Made by a program: the position numbers and the translations under genes. Shown piece by piece: positions 21,214-32,990 of a DNA stretch of 64,000 nt (positions are counted from its first letter, which is position 1; the number at the start of each line of letters is the position of its first letter). Below the pieces are notes generated by a model. That model was not told the DNA's origin and ran no database searches. It saw only the letters and a program-made list of their open reading frames with translations. The DNA is from Artocarpus heterophyllus (lineage: Eukaryota; Streptophyta; Magnoliopsida; Rosales; Moraceae), in assembly GCA_025403435.1 (NCBI GenBank), contig CM046330.1, forward strand, positions 19,738,239 to 19,802,238, written 5' to 3'.

Positions 21214-23094
21214 AGAACGAGAAGCCTGCTTAAGTCCATAAATTGACTTTAGCAGCTTACAAACCTTACCCTCTTGACCCACGACCTTGAACCCATCTGG
21301 TTGTTCCATATAAATGGACTCATCAAGATAGCCATTCAGGAAAGCCGTCTTGACATCCATTTGCCAAATCTCGTAGTCGAGAGCAGCAGCTATGGACAAG
21401 AGAATCCGGATGGACTTAAGCATGGCTACAGGCGAAAAGGTTTCCTCATAGTCGATTCCTTCCTTTTGCGTATAACCCTTAGCTACCCGTCTAGCCTTAA
21501 AGGTTTCAACCTTTCCATCCACTCCTCTTTTCCTCTTGTAGATCCACTTACACCCTATGGGTTTTACCCCTTCGGGAAGATCCACAAGCTCCCAGACCCG
21601 ATTAGTCTCCATAGACTTCATCTCAATGTTCATGGCCTCTGTCCAGAGTCTTGAATCAACATCCTCCATAGCTTCTGCGTAAGTATAAGGATCCCTGTCA
21701 TGTTCATCCGGTTCAGCCAAAAAGACCTCCCCATTGAACATATACCTCTCAGGTTGACGCCCGATCCTCCCACTACGCCGAAGCCCCTGAGGTTGTTGTT
21801 CAGGTTTGTTTGGTTTTTCTACACCGATCGGAATGGTTTCGTTCGGAACCTCCGGAGTAAACGGATTACCCCTCAACTCCTCAAGCACCATTTTGCTTTG
21901 AGGTTTAAAGTCGTTCATGTAACTCTCCTCAAGGAAAGTTGCATTAGTTGAAACCACGACTTTATTTTCCTTTGGGTTATAAAAATAACCCCCTTTAGTC
22001 CCTTTTGGATATCCTACAAACACGCAAACTTCTGAACGTGCTTCCAACTTATTCGGATCCTTAAACAGGACATGAGCTGGACATCCCCATATGCGAATAT
22101 GGTTTAAGGATGTCTTCCGTCTTGTCCACAACTCGTGAGGAGTTTTAGGGACCGATTTTGAAGGCACATTGTTCAAAAGATAACATGCGGTTTGTAGTGC
22201 ATATCCCCAAAAGGATAAAGGCAATGATGAATAACTCATCATGGACCGAATCATGTCCAACAAAGTCCTATTCCTTCTCTCTGCTACGCCATTCTGCTGC
22301 GGAGTGCCCAGCGCAGTCAAATGGGATAAAATCCCATTCTCTAACAAGTGTCCCAAGAACTCATCAGAAAGGTATTCCCCACCTCGATCAGATCGAAGTG
22401 CCTTTATGGGTCTACCCAATTGCTTTTCCACTTCAGCCCGAAACTCCCTGAACTTATCATAAGTTTCGCTTTTGTGGTGCATTAGGTACACATACCCATA
22501 TCTTGAGTAATCGTCAATAAAAGTAACGAAGTACTCATACCCTCCTCGTGCCCGGATGTTCATTGGTCCGCAAACATCACTATGCACAAGTTCTAGAACC
22601 CCTTCGGCCCTATTGCCCTTAGACCCGTATGGTCTTTTGGTCATTTTACCCTCCAAACAAGACTCACATTGAGGTATAGATTCCACCTTTAAGTGACTTA
22701 AAGGTCCATCCCTTACCAACATTTGAATCCTATTTAGGTTAATATGGCCAAGGCGCAAATGCCAAAGATAAGTCTTATTAGAGTGAGAAGTTTTAAGTCT
22801 TTTTGAGTCATTATCATTTATCTCAGCATTAAGCAATAGGTCCATCTTAGGTTTGATAAAATATAGATTATTTTGCATCCATCCAGAACAGATAAAAGAT
22901 TTGTTTTTACGAATCACCACTTTTTCATTAAAAGATACCACGTAGGAGTCTTTAAATAAAGAAGATACAGAAATTAAATTCCTTTTAAATTTAGGAACAT
23001 AAAAACAATCTCGCAAAATTAAACTCCTATAATTATCAAAATAAAGATGGACATCTCCCACTGCTTCCGCTGAGACCAAGGATCCATCGCCCAT
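21211..23094 (-). CDS. C2 integrase and RT N-terminal half
   Basis: 627 residues of pol. The integrase zinc finger is H112, H117, C143 and C146 (WHLRLGH, CESC). The catalytic triad is D173 (LVHSDVCGP), D236 (RSDRGGEY) and E272 ([13 protein letters not shown]). The C-terminal module ([20 protein letters not shown]) follows. RT begins near residue 485 with [11 protein letters not shown] and [10 protein letters not shown], and has the first catalytic Asp at D580 ([11 protein letters not shown]). It ends at a TAG where relatives have Trp (QASxSWNIRFDQ). In-frame with gag upstream across another TAG at 23143. Confidence 0.95.
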   Translation of the reverse strand: MGDGSLVSAEAVGDVHLYFDNYRSLILRDCFYVPKFKRNLISVSSLFKDSYVVSFNEKVVIRKNKSFICSGWMQNNLYFIKPKMDLLLNAEINDNDSKRLKTSHSNKTYLWHLRLGHINLNRIQMLVRDGPLSHLKVESIPQCESCLEGKMTKRPYGSKGNRAEGVLELVHSDVCGPMNIRARGGYEYFVTFIDDYSRYGYVYLMHHKSETYDKFREFRAEVEKQLGRPIKALRSDRGGEYLSDEFLGHLLENGILSHLTALGTPQQNGVAERRNRTLLDMIRSMMSYSSLPLSFWGYALQTACYLLNNVPSKSVPKTPHELWTRRKTSLNHIRIWGCPAHVLFKDPNKLEARSEVCVFVGYPKGTKGGYFYNPKENKVVVSTNATFLEESYMNDFKPQSKMVLEELRGNPFTPEVPNETIPIGVEKPNKPEQQPQGLRRSGRIGRQPERYMFNGEVFLAEPDEHDRDPYTYAEAMEDVDSRLWTEAMNIEMKSMETNRVWELVDLPEGVKPIGCKWIYKRKRGVDGKVETFKARRVAKGYTQKEGIDYEETFSPVAMLKSIRILLSIAAALDYEIWQMDVKTAFLNGYLDESIYMEQPDGFKVVGQEGKVCKLLKSIYGLKQASRS

Positions 23095-23142
23095 CCGAAG
23101 CGTTAAGTCTTCACGAAGTAGACTTCTCGTTTCTTTGAATCC

Positions 23143-23145
23143 CTA
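23143..23145 (-). other. In-frame TAG in C2 protease, shared with element B
   Basis: After DSGATNHVCVSL the frame meets TAG and then continues [11 protein letters not shown]. The diverged element B has the same CTG-TAG at the same place (about 59430), followed by QFRETRSLLHE. Many other copia elements read through here with a sense codon. Confidence 0.85.
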
Positions 23146-24138
23146 CAGAGAAACACAAACATGATTAGTTGCACCGGAATCTATGACCCAAATGTCACTG
23201 GATTCCTCAACCAAACAAGTTTCTAAATATAGAAGATCACACCTACCTCCCTTGGAAAGGAAGTCCTTGCAATGCTTCTTTATATGCCCGACCTTACCAC
23301 AAAAGAAGCACTTAAGCTTCTTTGGGTTCTTCTTCTTCTTCTTCTTGCTCTTGGTAGCAATAGGAATAGAAGACTTCCCACTTTTGGCCCGTTGCTTCTT
23401 TCCATTCCCAGAGTTAGGATTGGAACCAGAAGCAGCTACCATATTGGCCTCTCCACCAGCAGGAGACTCCCTGATCAGCAGTTCAAACTCTTGTAACTGT
23501 TTCATTAGTTCTGTCAAGGTCATATCACGTCTATTGCTTAGATTAAAAGTAGCTCTAAACGGAATAAATTCCTTAGACAGAGTCTCAAAGACCATAGTCA
23601 TCTGAGTTTCAGCATCGATGTCGGCTCCATTGGTTTGAGCCTCAGCGAGGTAACCCATGACCAACATCATGTGCTCCTTTACAGATGTCCCCAGTCTCTG
23701 TCTACAGTTTAAGAGTTTCCGAAGCGCCCCTTGCCGCTTTGTTATGGCCTGGCCTCCAAACATGTCCTCAAGATTATCCAAGATCTGCTTCGCAGTCTCA
23801 TAATCCTGGTGTTGAGCCTGCAGCACGTTATTCATGCTAGCCATAACATAGCAGCGGCCCTGATCATTAGCATCTTTCCAGCGGTCGTACGCTTGGAATT
23901 GCTCATTACTTGAGTCTCCCGTAGGCTCGGGAGGACAAGGAGTTGTCAGAACATATTTCAGTTTCTCAAAGGAAAGGACGATGTCCAGGTTCCGTTTCCA
24001 ATCATTATAGTTCTCACCGGTTAATTGGTTTTTGTCAAGTATCGATGATAAAGCGTTTTTAGACATTTTCAATCTACAATAAAGAATCATATACCAAACA
24101 TAAGCAAACATATATAATAATTTAGTAAGATAACACAA
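23143..24138 (-). CDS. C2 Gag and protease start
   Basis: 331 residues, followed by an in-frame TAG. It begins MCYLTKLL at 24138, but homology with other copia Gags starts at the inner ATG near 24066 (MSKNALSSILDKNQLTGENY), which is probably the real start. It contains the copia gag domain (NDWKRNLDIVLSFEKLKYVL), a Lys-rich run encoded by a CTT-type repeat (about 23325-23347), a perfect CCHC zinc knuckle at residues 277-290 (CFFCGKVGHIKKHC) and the protease active site DSGA at 320-323. Gag would package element RNA in cytoplasmic particles. The stop falls 8 residues after the active-site motif. Confidence 0.93.
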   Translation of the reverse strand: MCYLTKLLYMFAYVWYMILYCRLKMSKNALSSILDKNQLTGENYNDWKRNLDIVLSFEKLKYVLTTPCPPEPTGDSSNEQFQAYDRWKDANDQGRCYVMASMNNVLQAQHQDYETAKQILDNLEDMFGGQAITKRQGALRKLLNCRQRLGTSVKEHMMLVMGYLAEAQTNGADIDAETQMTMVFETLSKEFIPFRATFNLSNRRDMTLTELMKQLQEFELLIRESPAGGEANMVAASGSNPNSGNGKKQRAKSGKSSIPIATKSKKKKKKNPKKLKCFFCGKVGHIKKHCKDFLSKGGRCDLLYLETCLVEESSDIWVIDSGATNHVCVSL

Positions 24139-25038
24139 TCATGTAAAATCATACAAATGTGTTTATGTGTCAAAACCTTGAAAATATCACAACCTTACAA
24201 CGATAATTCCCAACTCAGAATTCAACAAGCTCCTAGGAGAGTCATGCCAAATTCAATCAGGAACACGGATCCCCTCCTGATTAATATATGCCATCCAGGA
24301 CCCGTATGATCCAGCATATACTAATAATCATTTCTTTGGCCATTAATTTTATTAACAGAGCTCCTAGGGGAGGTTAATAATAAAATTAACATGAGTGTAT
24401 AACCATCGTTTTAATATTTTATCCATGATTTATAATCACCACCTAGGGGTGTGCAACCATAAATCATACTAAAATACCTTATCCTCTCAGAGATCCAATC
24501 TGGTACATGATAGAAATCCCTTCCTAGGGGTTAGGACCACCATGTTCTTCCTATGGACCAACGATGGAGGCCTTAGGTACTCTCTTCGAAAACCTTCTCC
24601 CACTCAATCTTTTGAAGTCAAGGTTTTATTTTAAAATTATGCATGAACAATTTTAATATGAGCGGCACTCCCTATTCTATATGACATGTTATCAATATAC
24701 ATGGTAAATCATATTATAATGCAGACAAGCAAAGCAATCAAGCAAAGCTACAAGCATAACAATAATAATAACCGTAATATTATGGTTCCACCCTAGAGAA
24801 TAGAAAAAACTAAGATTACAAGAGAATAATCGAGACATTTATCGATTCTTCATCCTTGAATCCTCAAGCTGTATCCTTCTTCATGTAATATCCATCTTCA
24901 AGTCCTCAATCCCGTATGAATCGAACACTTCATATTTCCGGTCATATCCAAATTTAATGTTTCTCAGAATCGTCCCAAAAATAAAATTAAAACTGCACTA
25001 GAAAAATCGCACCTTTTCTGGACACCTGGCAGCTCTCG

Positions 25039-25222
25039 GTCGGCAGGCCGATCTGGGTGATCGGTCTGCCGATCATAGTGGTTCGGCTTGCCGAACATGA
25101 AGGTTCGGCTTGCCGGCAGAGCACCAAAATTTCTGCCCCACTGTCGGCCTGCCGGACCGTACGTCCGGCCTGCCGATCTGTGACCTTCGGCCTGCCGAAC
25201 TGTGAGGTCCGGCATGCCGACC
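25039..25222 (-). repeat. Eight-unit palindromic motif array in C2 leader
   Basis: Units of 15 bp begin at 25039, 25060, 25082, 25104, 25143, 25164, 25186 and 25208. Spacing is 21-22 bp except for one 39-bp step. Cores include TTCGGCTTGCCGAAC, TCCGGCATGCCGACC and TTCGGCCTGCCGAAC. The spacers of 6-7 bp are unrelated to each other. Confidence 0.88.
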
Positions 25223-25717
25223 GAGCAAAAAACCCTCAATCCAGAAAATACAATTTTAATGCAATTCATCAATTTTATTTTCAACAATTCAAAAACATAA
25301 AATTAGAGACTCAGGAAATACCTGGAGACGCCATCATCAATCTTTAAGATCCGACTTCTTGTTCCGTCTTCTCCGAATAATTATTTAATTACAAAATTCT
25401 TACAAATTAAAAATTAAATAATAATTCCTAGACGGAGATGATAGTCCGCCATCTAATTACATGAAAAATCTAGATACACATTCTAACCTCTAAGGAACCA
25501 TAATCGGTATTAATTAATTAATAAATAATTAAACAACAATTTAATCAACCATAATTAATTAATAAACATTCACCATATAATCCATGACAACATATATATT
25601 ATATAGAAACCTAGAGTGCCATCTCTCTATAAAATTTAATTCAAGCATTGGAGAGATTAAGATCACAAAATTTATGCATATAACATGATCACAAACTTGC
25701 AAATTTATGTAAAAACC

Positions 25718-25734
25718 TCGGCTCTGATACCAAT
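25718..25734 (-). other. Primer binding site of C2 (initiator-Met tRNA)
   Basis: Minus-strand reading TTGGTATCAGAGCCGAGG lies three bases from the 5' LTR. TGGTATCAGAGCC matches the initiator-Met tRNA 3' end complement. A worn copy lies at 62172-62188 in element B. Confidence 0.92.
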
Positions 25735-27767
25735 TGTTGGAAACAAAGTGCGCAGCGGAATTTTAAAAATTTTTTCATCAGAGTAATTTCCAAAACACAA
25801 GTTTGACATGTTATATGTATAAATTAAACAGATCTTACTAACCTCAGTGTGCCGAAGAACCTCCGCGACCTGTGTAGAGAAGTAACGTTCCAGAAGAGCC
25901 TCAACCAACTGGTCTTCTTTGCTATTCTCTATCCACAACCGGAGTGAGTGTGGGCTCACACGTACAACTCTTCCACCGGTGACTCTCCTTCCAACCAATA
26001 GAGAGAACCCAAAGCTAGTGTTCGTAATTTGTGAACAAAAGCTCTCAGGGAGTTTTCAGATGCTCACTAGAAGAGTATCACTCTTAATCTCTCAAATTGA
26101 TTTGAGTAAATCATTAGACTCACTCCCTTTTTATACCTATTGGTCCTTGGGGTCAGTCCATATCAGATTAGGTCTCAAAAATCGAAACAGAATCAAGTTC
26201 GGATCAATATCTGATAAGATACGCGTGAAAAACGCGTAATCTTAACTGTCGCGGTCGGCATGCCGAACTGTGTGATAGGCAGGCCGAACTGGACAGTTCG
26301 GCAGGCCGAACACGTCATCCGGCATGCCGAACTGCCGAGAAAAAATCTCCGCGAATCTTTTATTTTCCACCCGAGATTCTAAAGGATAAAGTCTCAGTTT
26401 TGATTCAAATAGCCCAATAGAAAAGATATCTGATCAAAACAAACTTTATCAAGATAATCTCTAAGAAAATAAATCAATTCACAATAATTCTACAAGTTTA
26501 TCTTGTTCTAATTGTCCAAAATTAAAACAACCGATAAACAGACAAGAATTATCCAAACGCCATAATTCAACAAGTTCATCTTGAACTAATTTCTTACATA
26601 ATTAATTCAACCGATAAACAGACATGATTATTTGATTCTTATAAATTTTAAACCAATCTGATAAATCCGACATAAGTCACCAATTATTGGAAAAGCACGC
26701 CGTGTCGTTACAGGATTTTGTGAGCTAGCAAAGGGGATCAAAATGGACCTATAAAGTTCAAGCTCATGATAATTATGAAACCCAATATCCCAGATATACA
26801 TTTCACAATTATCAACTCCAACGCTACTCCACTAAAAGCTTGGAGCTGCACTCTCGAACTTTATAGAATTACGAAGCTCGTGTAGCTAAGTCTCCATGAC
26901 ATATCATAGTGTATCGCATCCCCATATGATCATCCATAATCGGCTTAAGGACAAGTTCTGTCTTACCTTTCCGATTATTTTTATCTTACGTTCCATTGTC
27001 TCACCATTAGAAAACTTACCATCCAAAGATAGTATACCATTCGGTTACACCTATGTATCCAAATGGTTGAGCGCTCCAGTTTTCCAATTACAGGACAACA
27101 CATATAAGAGGATATCATTACTCCTAAAGAGGAGCTATGGATTCTATATCTATGAATAACAAGTCTACGCTATCAAGAGTCATGCCTCCAACGTACCGGC
27201 ATGCATACCACTATAGAGATGTGGGAGTCACCTATTGGTACATCAAAAGACACAAGTCGAGACAACGGGCCCATTATTCATCTCAGGATTAAGATACAAT
27301 ACAAATGATTGTCTAAAGTGAATCGATTTGCCAAGACAGAATTATTAATCCAAATCAATTCACTTTATGTCCCGATCCAACACATCGTCACCTATGACAA
27401 CGCGCCAATGTTTCTATTCACGGAGTCCAACTCCGATGGCCAAGACAAACCATCTCCCAAAAGGGATATAGACAACATAACAATCTTTACATGAATAAAG
27501 CGCCCAACTTTATTCCCTCGATTGCGGATCATATATTTTAGACCATCACCTTAAGAGTCGTGTCTACCGCATAATCATCTCATCATATGCCCAACTCTTA
27601 AGGTTTAGACTGACAGTCTCAGACTACTGTTTGCTTATCATACATTCAACAAATATGAACGTAAAGAGGACAATATTTGGTATATATAAATGAATAAATT
27701 CTTTATTGGTAAAAATGTCTCCAAAAACATATTACATTTTTACTCCTTAGAGCATACATGTCTAACA
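25735..27767 (-). repeat. 5' LTR of C2
   Basis: 2033 bp, the partner of 18065-20098. A TATA box (GGTATAAAAAGGG on the minus strand, + 26125-26137) should drive element transcription. The four-unit motif array is at about 26254-26332; here the 20-bp palindrome has one mismatch (GGACAG for GGCCAG). Confidence 0.96.
26125..26137 (-). promoter_or_regulatory. TATA box of the C2 5' LTR
   Basis: TATAAAAAGGG on the minus strand, conserved in the 3' LTR and in the solo LTR at 6419-8402. In the oldest relatives it reads CTATAAATTGGGAG (about 57944) or TTTATAAATAGGGG. No other TATA-like sequence of this quality precedes the presumed transcribed part. Confidence 0.75.
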
Positions 27768-27772
27768 GCCTC

Positions 27773-30650
27773 TTGGTGATGAAGGATGGCAACAGTGGGA
27801 GGCAGAATCTACTGATATTCCAATAGTGGTCCCATCCATTCTCATGTTGGTTGTTTCTACTCTAGAAATTTTGTCATCGTTTTTTGGGTTTTACCAATGT
27901 GTTTTGATTTCTATGTTTGGGAAATAAAGGCATTGTTTTTACTTGTAGGTGTTTTGTGTTTTTATATTTTTATTGTTGGTTTGCAATAATAGAGGTGGTC
28001 TTTCCACCTTTGGAACTTGTTTTATGTTTGCTAGGTCAAAGTTTTGGCTAGAGTTTATGTCCGTAAGAGTTGTGTTTCGGCGGTATAGGTAGTGCCCCTA
28101 ATGTTGCTGGGTTTCACCCTTCAATCAATTGGAAGAATTCATCGATTATATGGGCTTTGTCAAAAAAGAGCTTTACGTGTGCTTGATTTTAGTATGCTGA
28201 TGTTCTTTCTCGTTATATGACGTCTAGCACATGTTTCTCCCAACTAAGCTTCATCAAAATTTATTGATGGATTCGGTTTCGTTGGAGATTTTCATCTCAT
28301 GTCTTATGGAGTTAATTATCATCTTTACTGTCTTTGTAACTCTGATTTGAGTTTAATGAAATTTCCCATTTCAAACATATGAATGAAAAAATCATCATTC
28401 TAACCATTCCAAGAGTATTTTTTAGCTTTTATCCAAAATTGCCTTTTTTTTTTCAACAACACCTCTATCTTTTACTCCACCATTGTTCTAGCATTGTTGT
28501 CAGATTTGCCATCGCCACAATGATGTCGACTTCCCTCGTGTCAAACCTTCCTCACGTCAGATCTCCAGTGTCCTTCTCTGATAGTCTCATGGTCATCCTT
28601 CTCTAGTGGCTTTCATCATCGTGTTCTCTTACACTTCTCCGTGTTCATTAGCAACACCTAACGCATCACCGCCGCCATAGCCTCGTACTCCACCACACCC
28701 AACCTTGCAAAGTCCCCAATTCTACTAGACAACCTTGCCCAAAACTCCCCCTCCTCCTCTCGATCATCCTCGCCCAAAGCCTCTCTCCGCCAAACCCATC
28801 CTTGCCCAAAACCACCTTTGAACTCCTAAGGCTTTTTTATTTTGTTTTCTTTCCCACATTAATCAGTTTATCAAGTTTATAAAAAAAAATGACATTAGTT
28901 AATGTCAAAAATAATTTGATTCAAAAGAATTCAAATAAAGTTTCCTAAAATATTTCACAAAATATTTCACAAATAATTATATATATTTCATTTAAAAAAG
29001 CCACTATGCACAGAAGTATAAGGTAGTTTGGTCAAAACAAAAATAATCACATTCTATTCCACAATGTAAAATTGTAACCAAACAAATGAATAAATTTCCT
29101 TTTTAATTCTGTTTCACTACCAGTACCATTCCAAACACTATTATCATCTCAACACTACAACCAAATACACCATTAGGGAATTTGAACACTTGCTTACAGT
29201 CCTACTTGAAATTAAGCCCATGAATTAATTTTGATTTTGTATTTATTATCTCTGTAATGCATTTTCATAATATATTTTAGGTATTTGGTATTGTTATCTC
29301 TTGAACTTGTCGTACATTTGAAATTTCCCCCTAAATTTTTAATTTTAATAAGCTACACCTTGACCTTACAAATCTATATCAAATCACCATTATTGATAGC
29401 AATTTTAGTTTTTTTAAATCAAAATTGACATGTACTTTACGCATGAATAATTGATTAATAACATGAATGGTCATTTTTATATATTTTAACCCAAATTTAT
29501 TGTAATAAAATTTTTTAATTAAGTTTTCATCAAAATAAAAAATTTTAAATTAAGTTTGCTTTAAATATAGATTTAAGTTAACATTTATATTAAAATACAC
29601 AATATTTTTTAAAGTAACTTTTTTTTTTAAAGTGACTTATTTCGCTTTAAAAGCTTCAAGAAAAACTAAACTGTCCAAATTTGGAAAAAAAGGTACGAAT
29701 AAAGTATACTTGGTAGATGAAACAATAATAGCCTGATTTTAATGTATTATTTTATTTTTTGATATTTTCTCGTAATAATGAATGCTATAATTATGCAGTC
29801 AAACAGCCTTATTTTGGAGATATGAAGAATGGAAAACTCTTTTTGTTCTCAGTATTCATTAAATATTGTAATTCTTAATTTCTTATGCTAAAATTAAAAC
29901 ATGCTTGGCAAATAAGGGCATTTTAGTTGGTTGTAAGTTTCTTCACTCCAATTATAGGTTGAAAGTTCGAGTCACACTTATATCACATGTTTTCAAAATA
30001 TGTAATAAATATTATATCATGAAAAATTAATGAGTGGTCTATATTCTTCCCTTACTAAATTTTGAAAGTAGATGAATATGTTGTAAACTTTTTATTTTGC
30101 CTCGAGGAGATAGATCCATATATATGTAGAAAAGACATTATAAAACTGACATAATATTTGAATCTCTTTGCGGATATGATGGAAGAGCCTTCCCAAATAT
30201 TCTTAGCGAATGGGTTGTGCTGGTGCTACGTATTTTGTGATAGTAGGGATTTTTTCCTTTTGACAAGCAATACAAAAATTAAAGCTTTCATTGATAGATA
30301 AAGTTGGATAACAAGTAGATATGACCTTTAAACAATCTTAAAAGCAGGGTGGCCTAATCTTTGGTGCTACAAACGCAAACTAGAAACTTTTATGCTAGAA
30401 GAAGACGAACCCTAAACAATGTATTGACTCTTACTGGCTTCAGACTCTAATACTCTCCTGTTAACGTCAAAATTGTGGAATTTAGACATTTTTACCATTT
30501 AGCTTGATCCTTCACAAGACAGAAATCCAAGTGAAATTAAAGAAGACCTGGTTGTCGTTAACAAATTGACATACAACAAATTATTGGTTATTGAAGGAAC
30601 ATGTAAGAGTTTCTTAAGCACAAAAAGTTTTAGGTTATCAAAGAAATGTG
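27773..30650. other. Diverged sequence with no assignable gene
   Basis: The first 600 bp (to about 28375) end with TTGTAACTCTGATTTGAGTTT followed by AATGAAATTTCCC, which resembles a plant LINE or mRNA 3' end on the plus strand. No reverse transcriptase is recognisable. 28640-28830 is C-rich. The block 28990-29180 contains two GTTTGGTCA/ACCAAACA-like arms and may be a small non-autonomous element. The rest is AT-rich and uninformative. Confidence 0.45.
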
Positions 30651-30689
30651 AATGAGATAATAAAAGAGTAGTACTGCCAATATGGGAAA

Positions 30690-31840
30690 CGTGAAACCTG
30701 CACCATTGTCAATAAGCAGCCTAGAATTTCCATGACACACAGCATCGAGATTCAGGCAGTTTAGCTCGTTAGTGACATGGTTGGTAGCGCCTGAGTCACG
30801 ATACTAGATTTTGTTCATTGTTGGATCTAGTGACACCATTAGTGCCGCATGGCAGAGTCGTGGAGTTTCCTCCATGGTCGTTGGTGTTATTTGAGGCAGA
30901 GGAGAAGTCACGAAAATTTGAATCAAACTTATAGTAACATCTCTGGATAATGTGTCCCATTTTCCCACAGAGCTGGTACTGAGGTCGAGAGTGGTTATTA
31001 CACCTTTTTTCCCCACGAGATCTTCCATAAGCACCACGATCTCAGCAGCACAAAGAGTGGGAGAAGGACTATTGTCGCTGAGTTCCCTGAACATTTGCTA
31101 AAGAGCCTTGAAAGGTTTCTTTTTCTGGTTGTTTTGAAAGGCGAAGTTGACCATAGAAGTCGTTCCATTTGAGTTTACTTAAGAAAGGTTTTCAGGTTGG
31201 TGTTTAAAGCTCTGAAGAAGAGCAACAACATGATCAAGAGAATTAGGTTTATCCCTCAAGGTGATGGTCACAACCATACTCATTTCCAAGACTAGACAAA
31301 ATACGTAAAATATGATCCTCCATAGAGATCTGAGACTCAGCTGAGGCCAAAATGTCTGTGCAAGCTTTGACCTTCTTTAGAGATTTTCAGATTGAGAGAT
31401 TTCCTCTTTTCAGGATTTGTAATTGCTTTTTATACAGCATTATCTAAGCTTTAGAGTTTGTGGCAAAGGATCTATCAAGAGAGACCCAAATGTCATGAGA
31501 TGTTACACAGCCCACCATGTTGACTAACACTTTTTCACTGAAAGAAGCTAGCAAGCATGAGGCGAGCAACCAATCTTGACTGTACCAACCCACATATTTG
31601 TAGTACACAAAGCTAATCCTGCTATTGACTGTGGGAAGAAGCTCGAGTGGACACTGAGTGGTTCCATAGAGAATCCTTCTAAACCAAAACCTCTTGCTCC
31701 TGCTAGGATTTGTCGAGGGATTTGCGGGATTTATGACTTTGACGGGTTGAATGGCAGAGGAAATAAGAGGGTTGGTATGAGTGGTTTCGTTTGGGTTGGT
31801 CTGTGTCTCAACGGTGTTGGAAGAGCCATTGGAGGAGCTA
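30690..31840 (-). pseudogene. Old copia gag and protease remnant
   Basis: With stops and frameshifts, the minus strand reads a copia Gag: WVSLDRSFATNSKA, LYKKQLQILKRGNLSI, then a zinc knuckle near 30931-30980 (QLCGKMGHIIQRC, with the first Cys changed to Tyr) and a protease fragment YRDSGATNHVT near 30760-30800. It differs in sequence from C2, A and B and belongs to another copia lineage. Its pol is not found to the left, where it should be; instead a plus-strand copia pol starts immediately to its right. Confidence 0.75.
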
Positions 31841-31856
31841 ATAGCTCTCAGACCAT
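31841..31856 (-). other. Degenerate primer binding site of old copia
   Basis: Minus strand ATGGTCTGAGAGCTAT resembles the initiator-Met site ATGGTATCAGAGCTAT. It lies just upstream of the gag remnant in the element sense, followed on the other side by an A-run (31860-31877) and about 100 bp that may be the LTR end. Confidence 0.5.
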
Positions 31857-31859
31857 ATT

Positions 31860-31877
31860 AAAAAAAAAAAAAAAAAA
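31860..31877 (+). repeat. Poly-A run
   Basis: Eighteen A residues next to the degenerate primer site. It reads as a T run at the end of the presumed LTR on the minus strand. Confidence 0.85.
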
Positions 31878-32971
31878 GCACCGAAATAGAAAATGATTAA
31901 GATCAACTCAAAAATTTAGCTATTCTCCTTAGAATTCGATATTCAAGATATCCTCTATACACAGCACAACATGTTGGTATGTTATTTACTTCACCATGCT
32001 TCTCTACCCTTTTTCGGTATTGGTTTATTGCCTTTTAAATTGCAACCTATCTAATAAGTCGATTTCCCACATTCATCCTCCACAACCAATCTTCCTTCCA
32101 AACACTTTTCCCTAAATCACTCAACTACCTTAAACTCCATGTTTTCAGTCGCCTTTTGTTACCCGTTGTTGCGTCTATATGCCACTCACAAGCTTGAATC
32201 CCAATCTCGCCCTTGTGTTTTTATGGGTTACTCCTTAGAGCACATTGTTTATTTATCAGTGTCTTGATCCACAAACCGACGAATATATCATTTTTATTAA
32301 AAATTCTTTCATTTTAAGACAAACCACGTCTTTTTAGTCTCATTCAGCATAAGATTATTACTCAATGGGCTATCCTTGCTGCCCCCTACCTTATCATTAG
32401 TCCAATATGGCTAACAATCTAATTCTGATCACGTGTTTTATTTAATTATGACCATTTCCACATTGCCTCCCTGTTGTGTCCTCGCCGTCAACTAACAACA
32501 ACGACAACAAGGTAAGTACGTTCAGCACAACTCCACCATCCAAGTCTGCACCTATCCTTCACTTTATGTGTTGCCAAACAAAAAACTACATCTTTAAGCC
32601 AAGTGGAATATACTGCCTCACTACCACAACCAACCTTAATCACATTGAGCGGATCTCTTTCACCCAAACAGAAAAATCCTCCCATTATCATCAAGCTATG
32701 TGTGAAGAATTTGGTTTACTTACCCGTAATGCCACCTGATCACTTACTCCTCCTCAACCCTTACAAAAATGTTGTTGATTGTAATTGGATACACAAGACC
32801 AAATAAAAACCAGATGGCACTATATTCCATTATAAGACTGACGTTAAATGATTTCTTCAATATCTGGGCATTGATTTTCATGATACGTTTAGTCTGGCTA
32901 TTAAGCCAACCATCATTCGTGTTATTCTTACTATTATTGTGAAATCAAAATTAGCTGGATCGCTAACTTGA

Positions 32972-32990
32972 CAATAATAATAATAATAAT
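32972..32990 (+). repeat. (AAT)n microsatellite
   Basis: Six AAT units inside the decayed RT. Confidence 0.85.

Larger units (their letters stand above)
24139..25734 (-). other. C2 untranslated leader
   Basis: About 1.6 kb between the primer site and gag, with no long frame similar to known proteins. It contains an eight-unit motif array (25039-25222) and several copies of CTAGGGG/CCTAGG (24230, 24360, 24445, 24520) near the gag end. Such leaders normally hold packaging signals; none can be assigned here. Confidence 0.7.
18065..27767 (-). mobile_element. Complete Ty1/copia element C2 (9.7 kb)
   Basis: Full-length element: LTR, polypurine tract, pol, gag, leader, primer site and LTR, with a perfect 5-bp target duplication. 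The order gag, protease, integrase, RT, RNase H is diagnostic of Ty1/copia. The gag-pol frame runs 24138 to 20113 (4026 nt) with no frameshift and only two in-frame TAG codons. The two LTRs differ by roughly 17 substitutions and one single-base gap by eye in 2033 bp, so insertion was recent. Gag and YVDD-block motifs suggest the Tork/TAR part of copia; this is not confirmed by a tree. Confidence 0.96.

Noticed and set aside
25039..25222. CRISPR-like array
   Set aside because: The repeats are 15 bp with 6-7 bp spacers in a plant retrotransposon leader; no cas genes and no spacer-sized gaps.
28620..28830. Pro/Ser-rich reading in a C-rich block
   Set aside because: No consistent open frame and no family similarity; only a composition bias.
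30804..31094. 96-aa minus-strand ORF MFRELSDNSP
   Set aside because: It runs out of frame with the zinc knuckle (QLCGKMGHIIQRC) read from the same strand; a shadow of the decayed gag.
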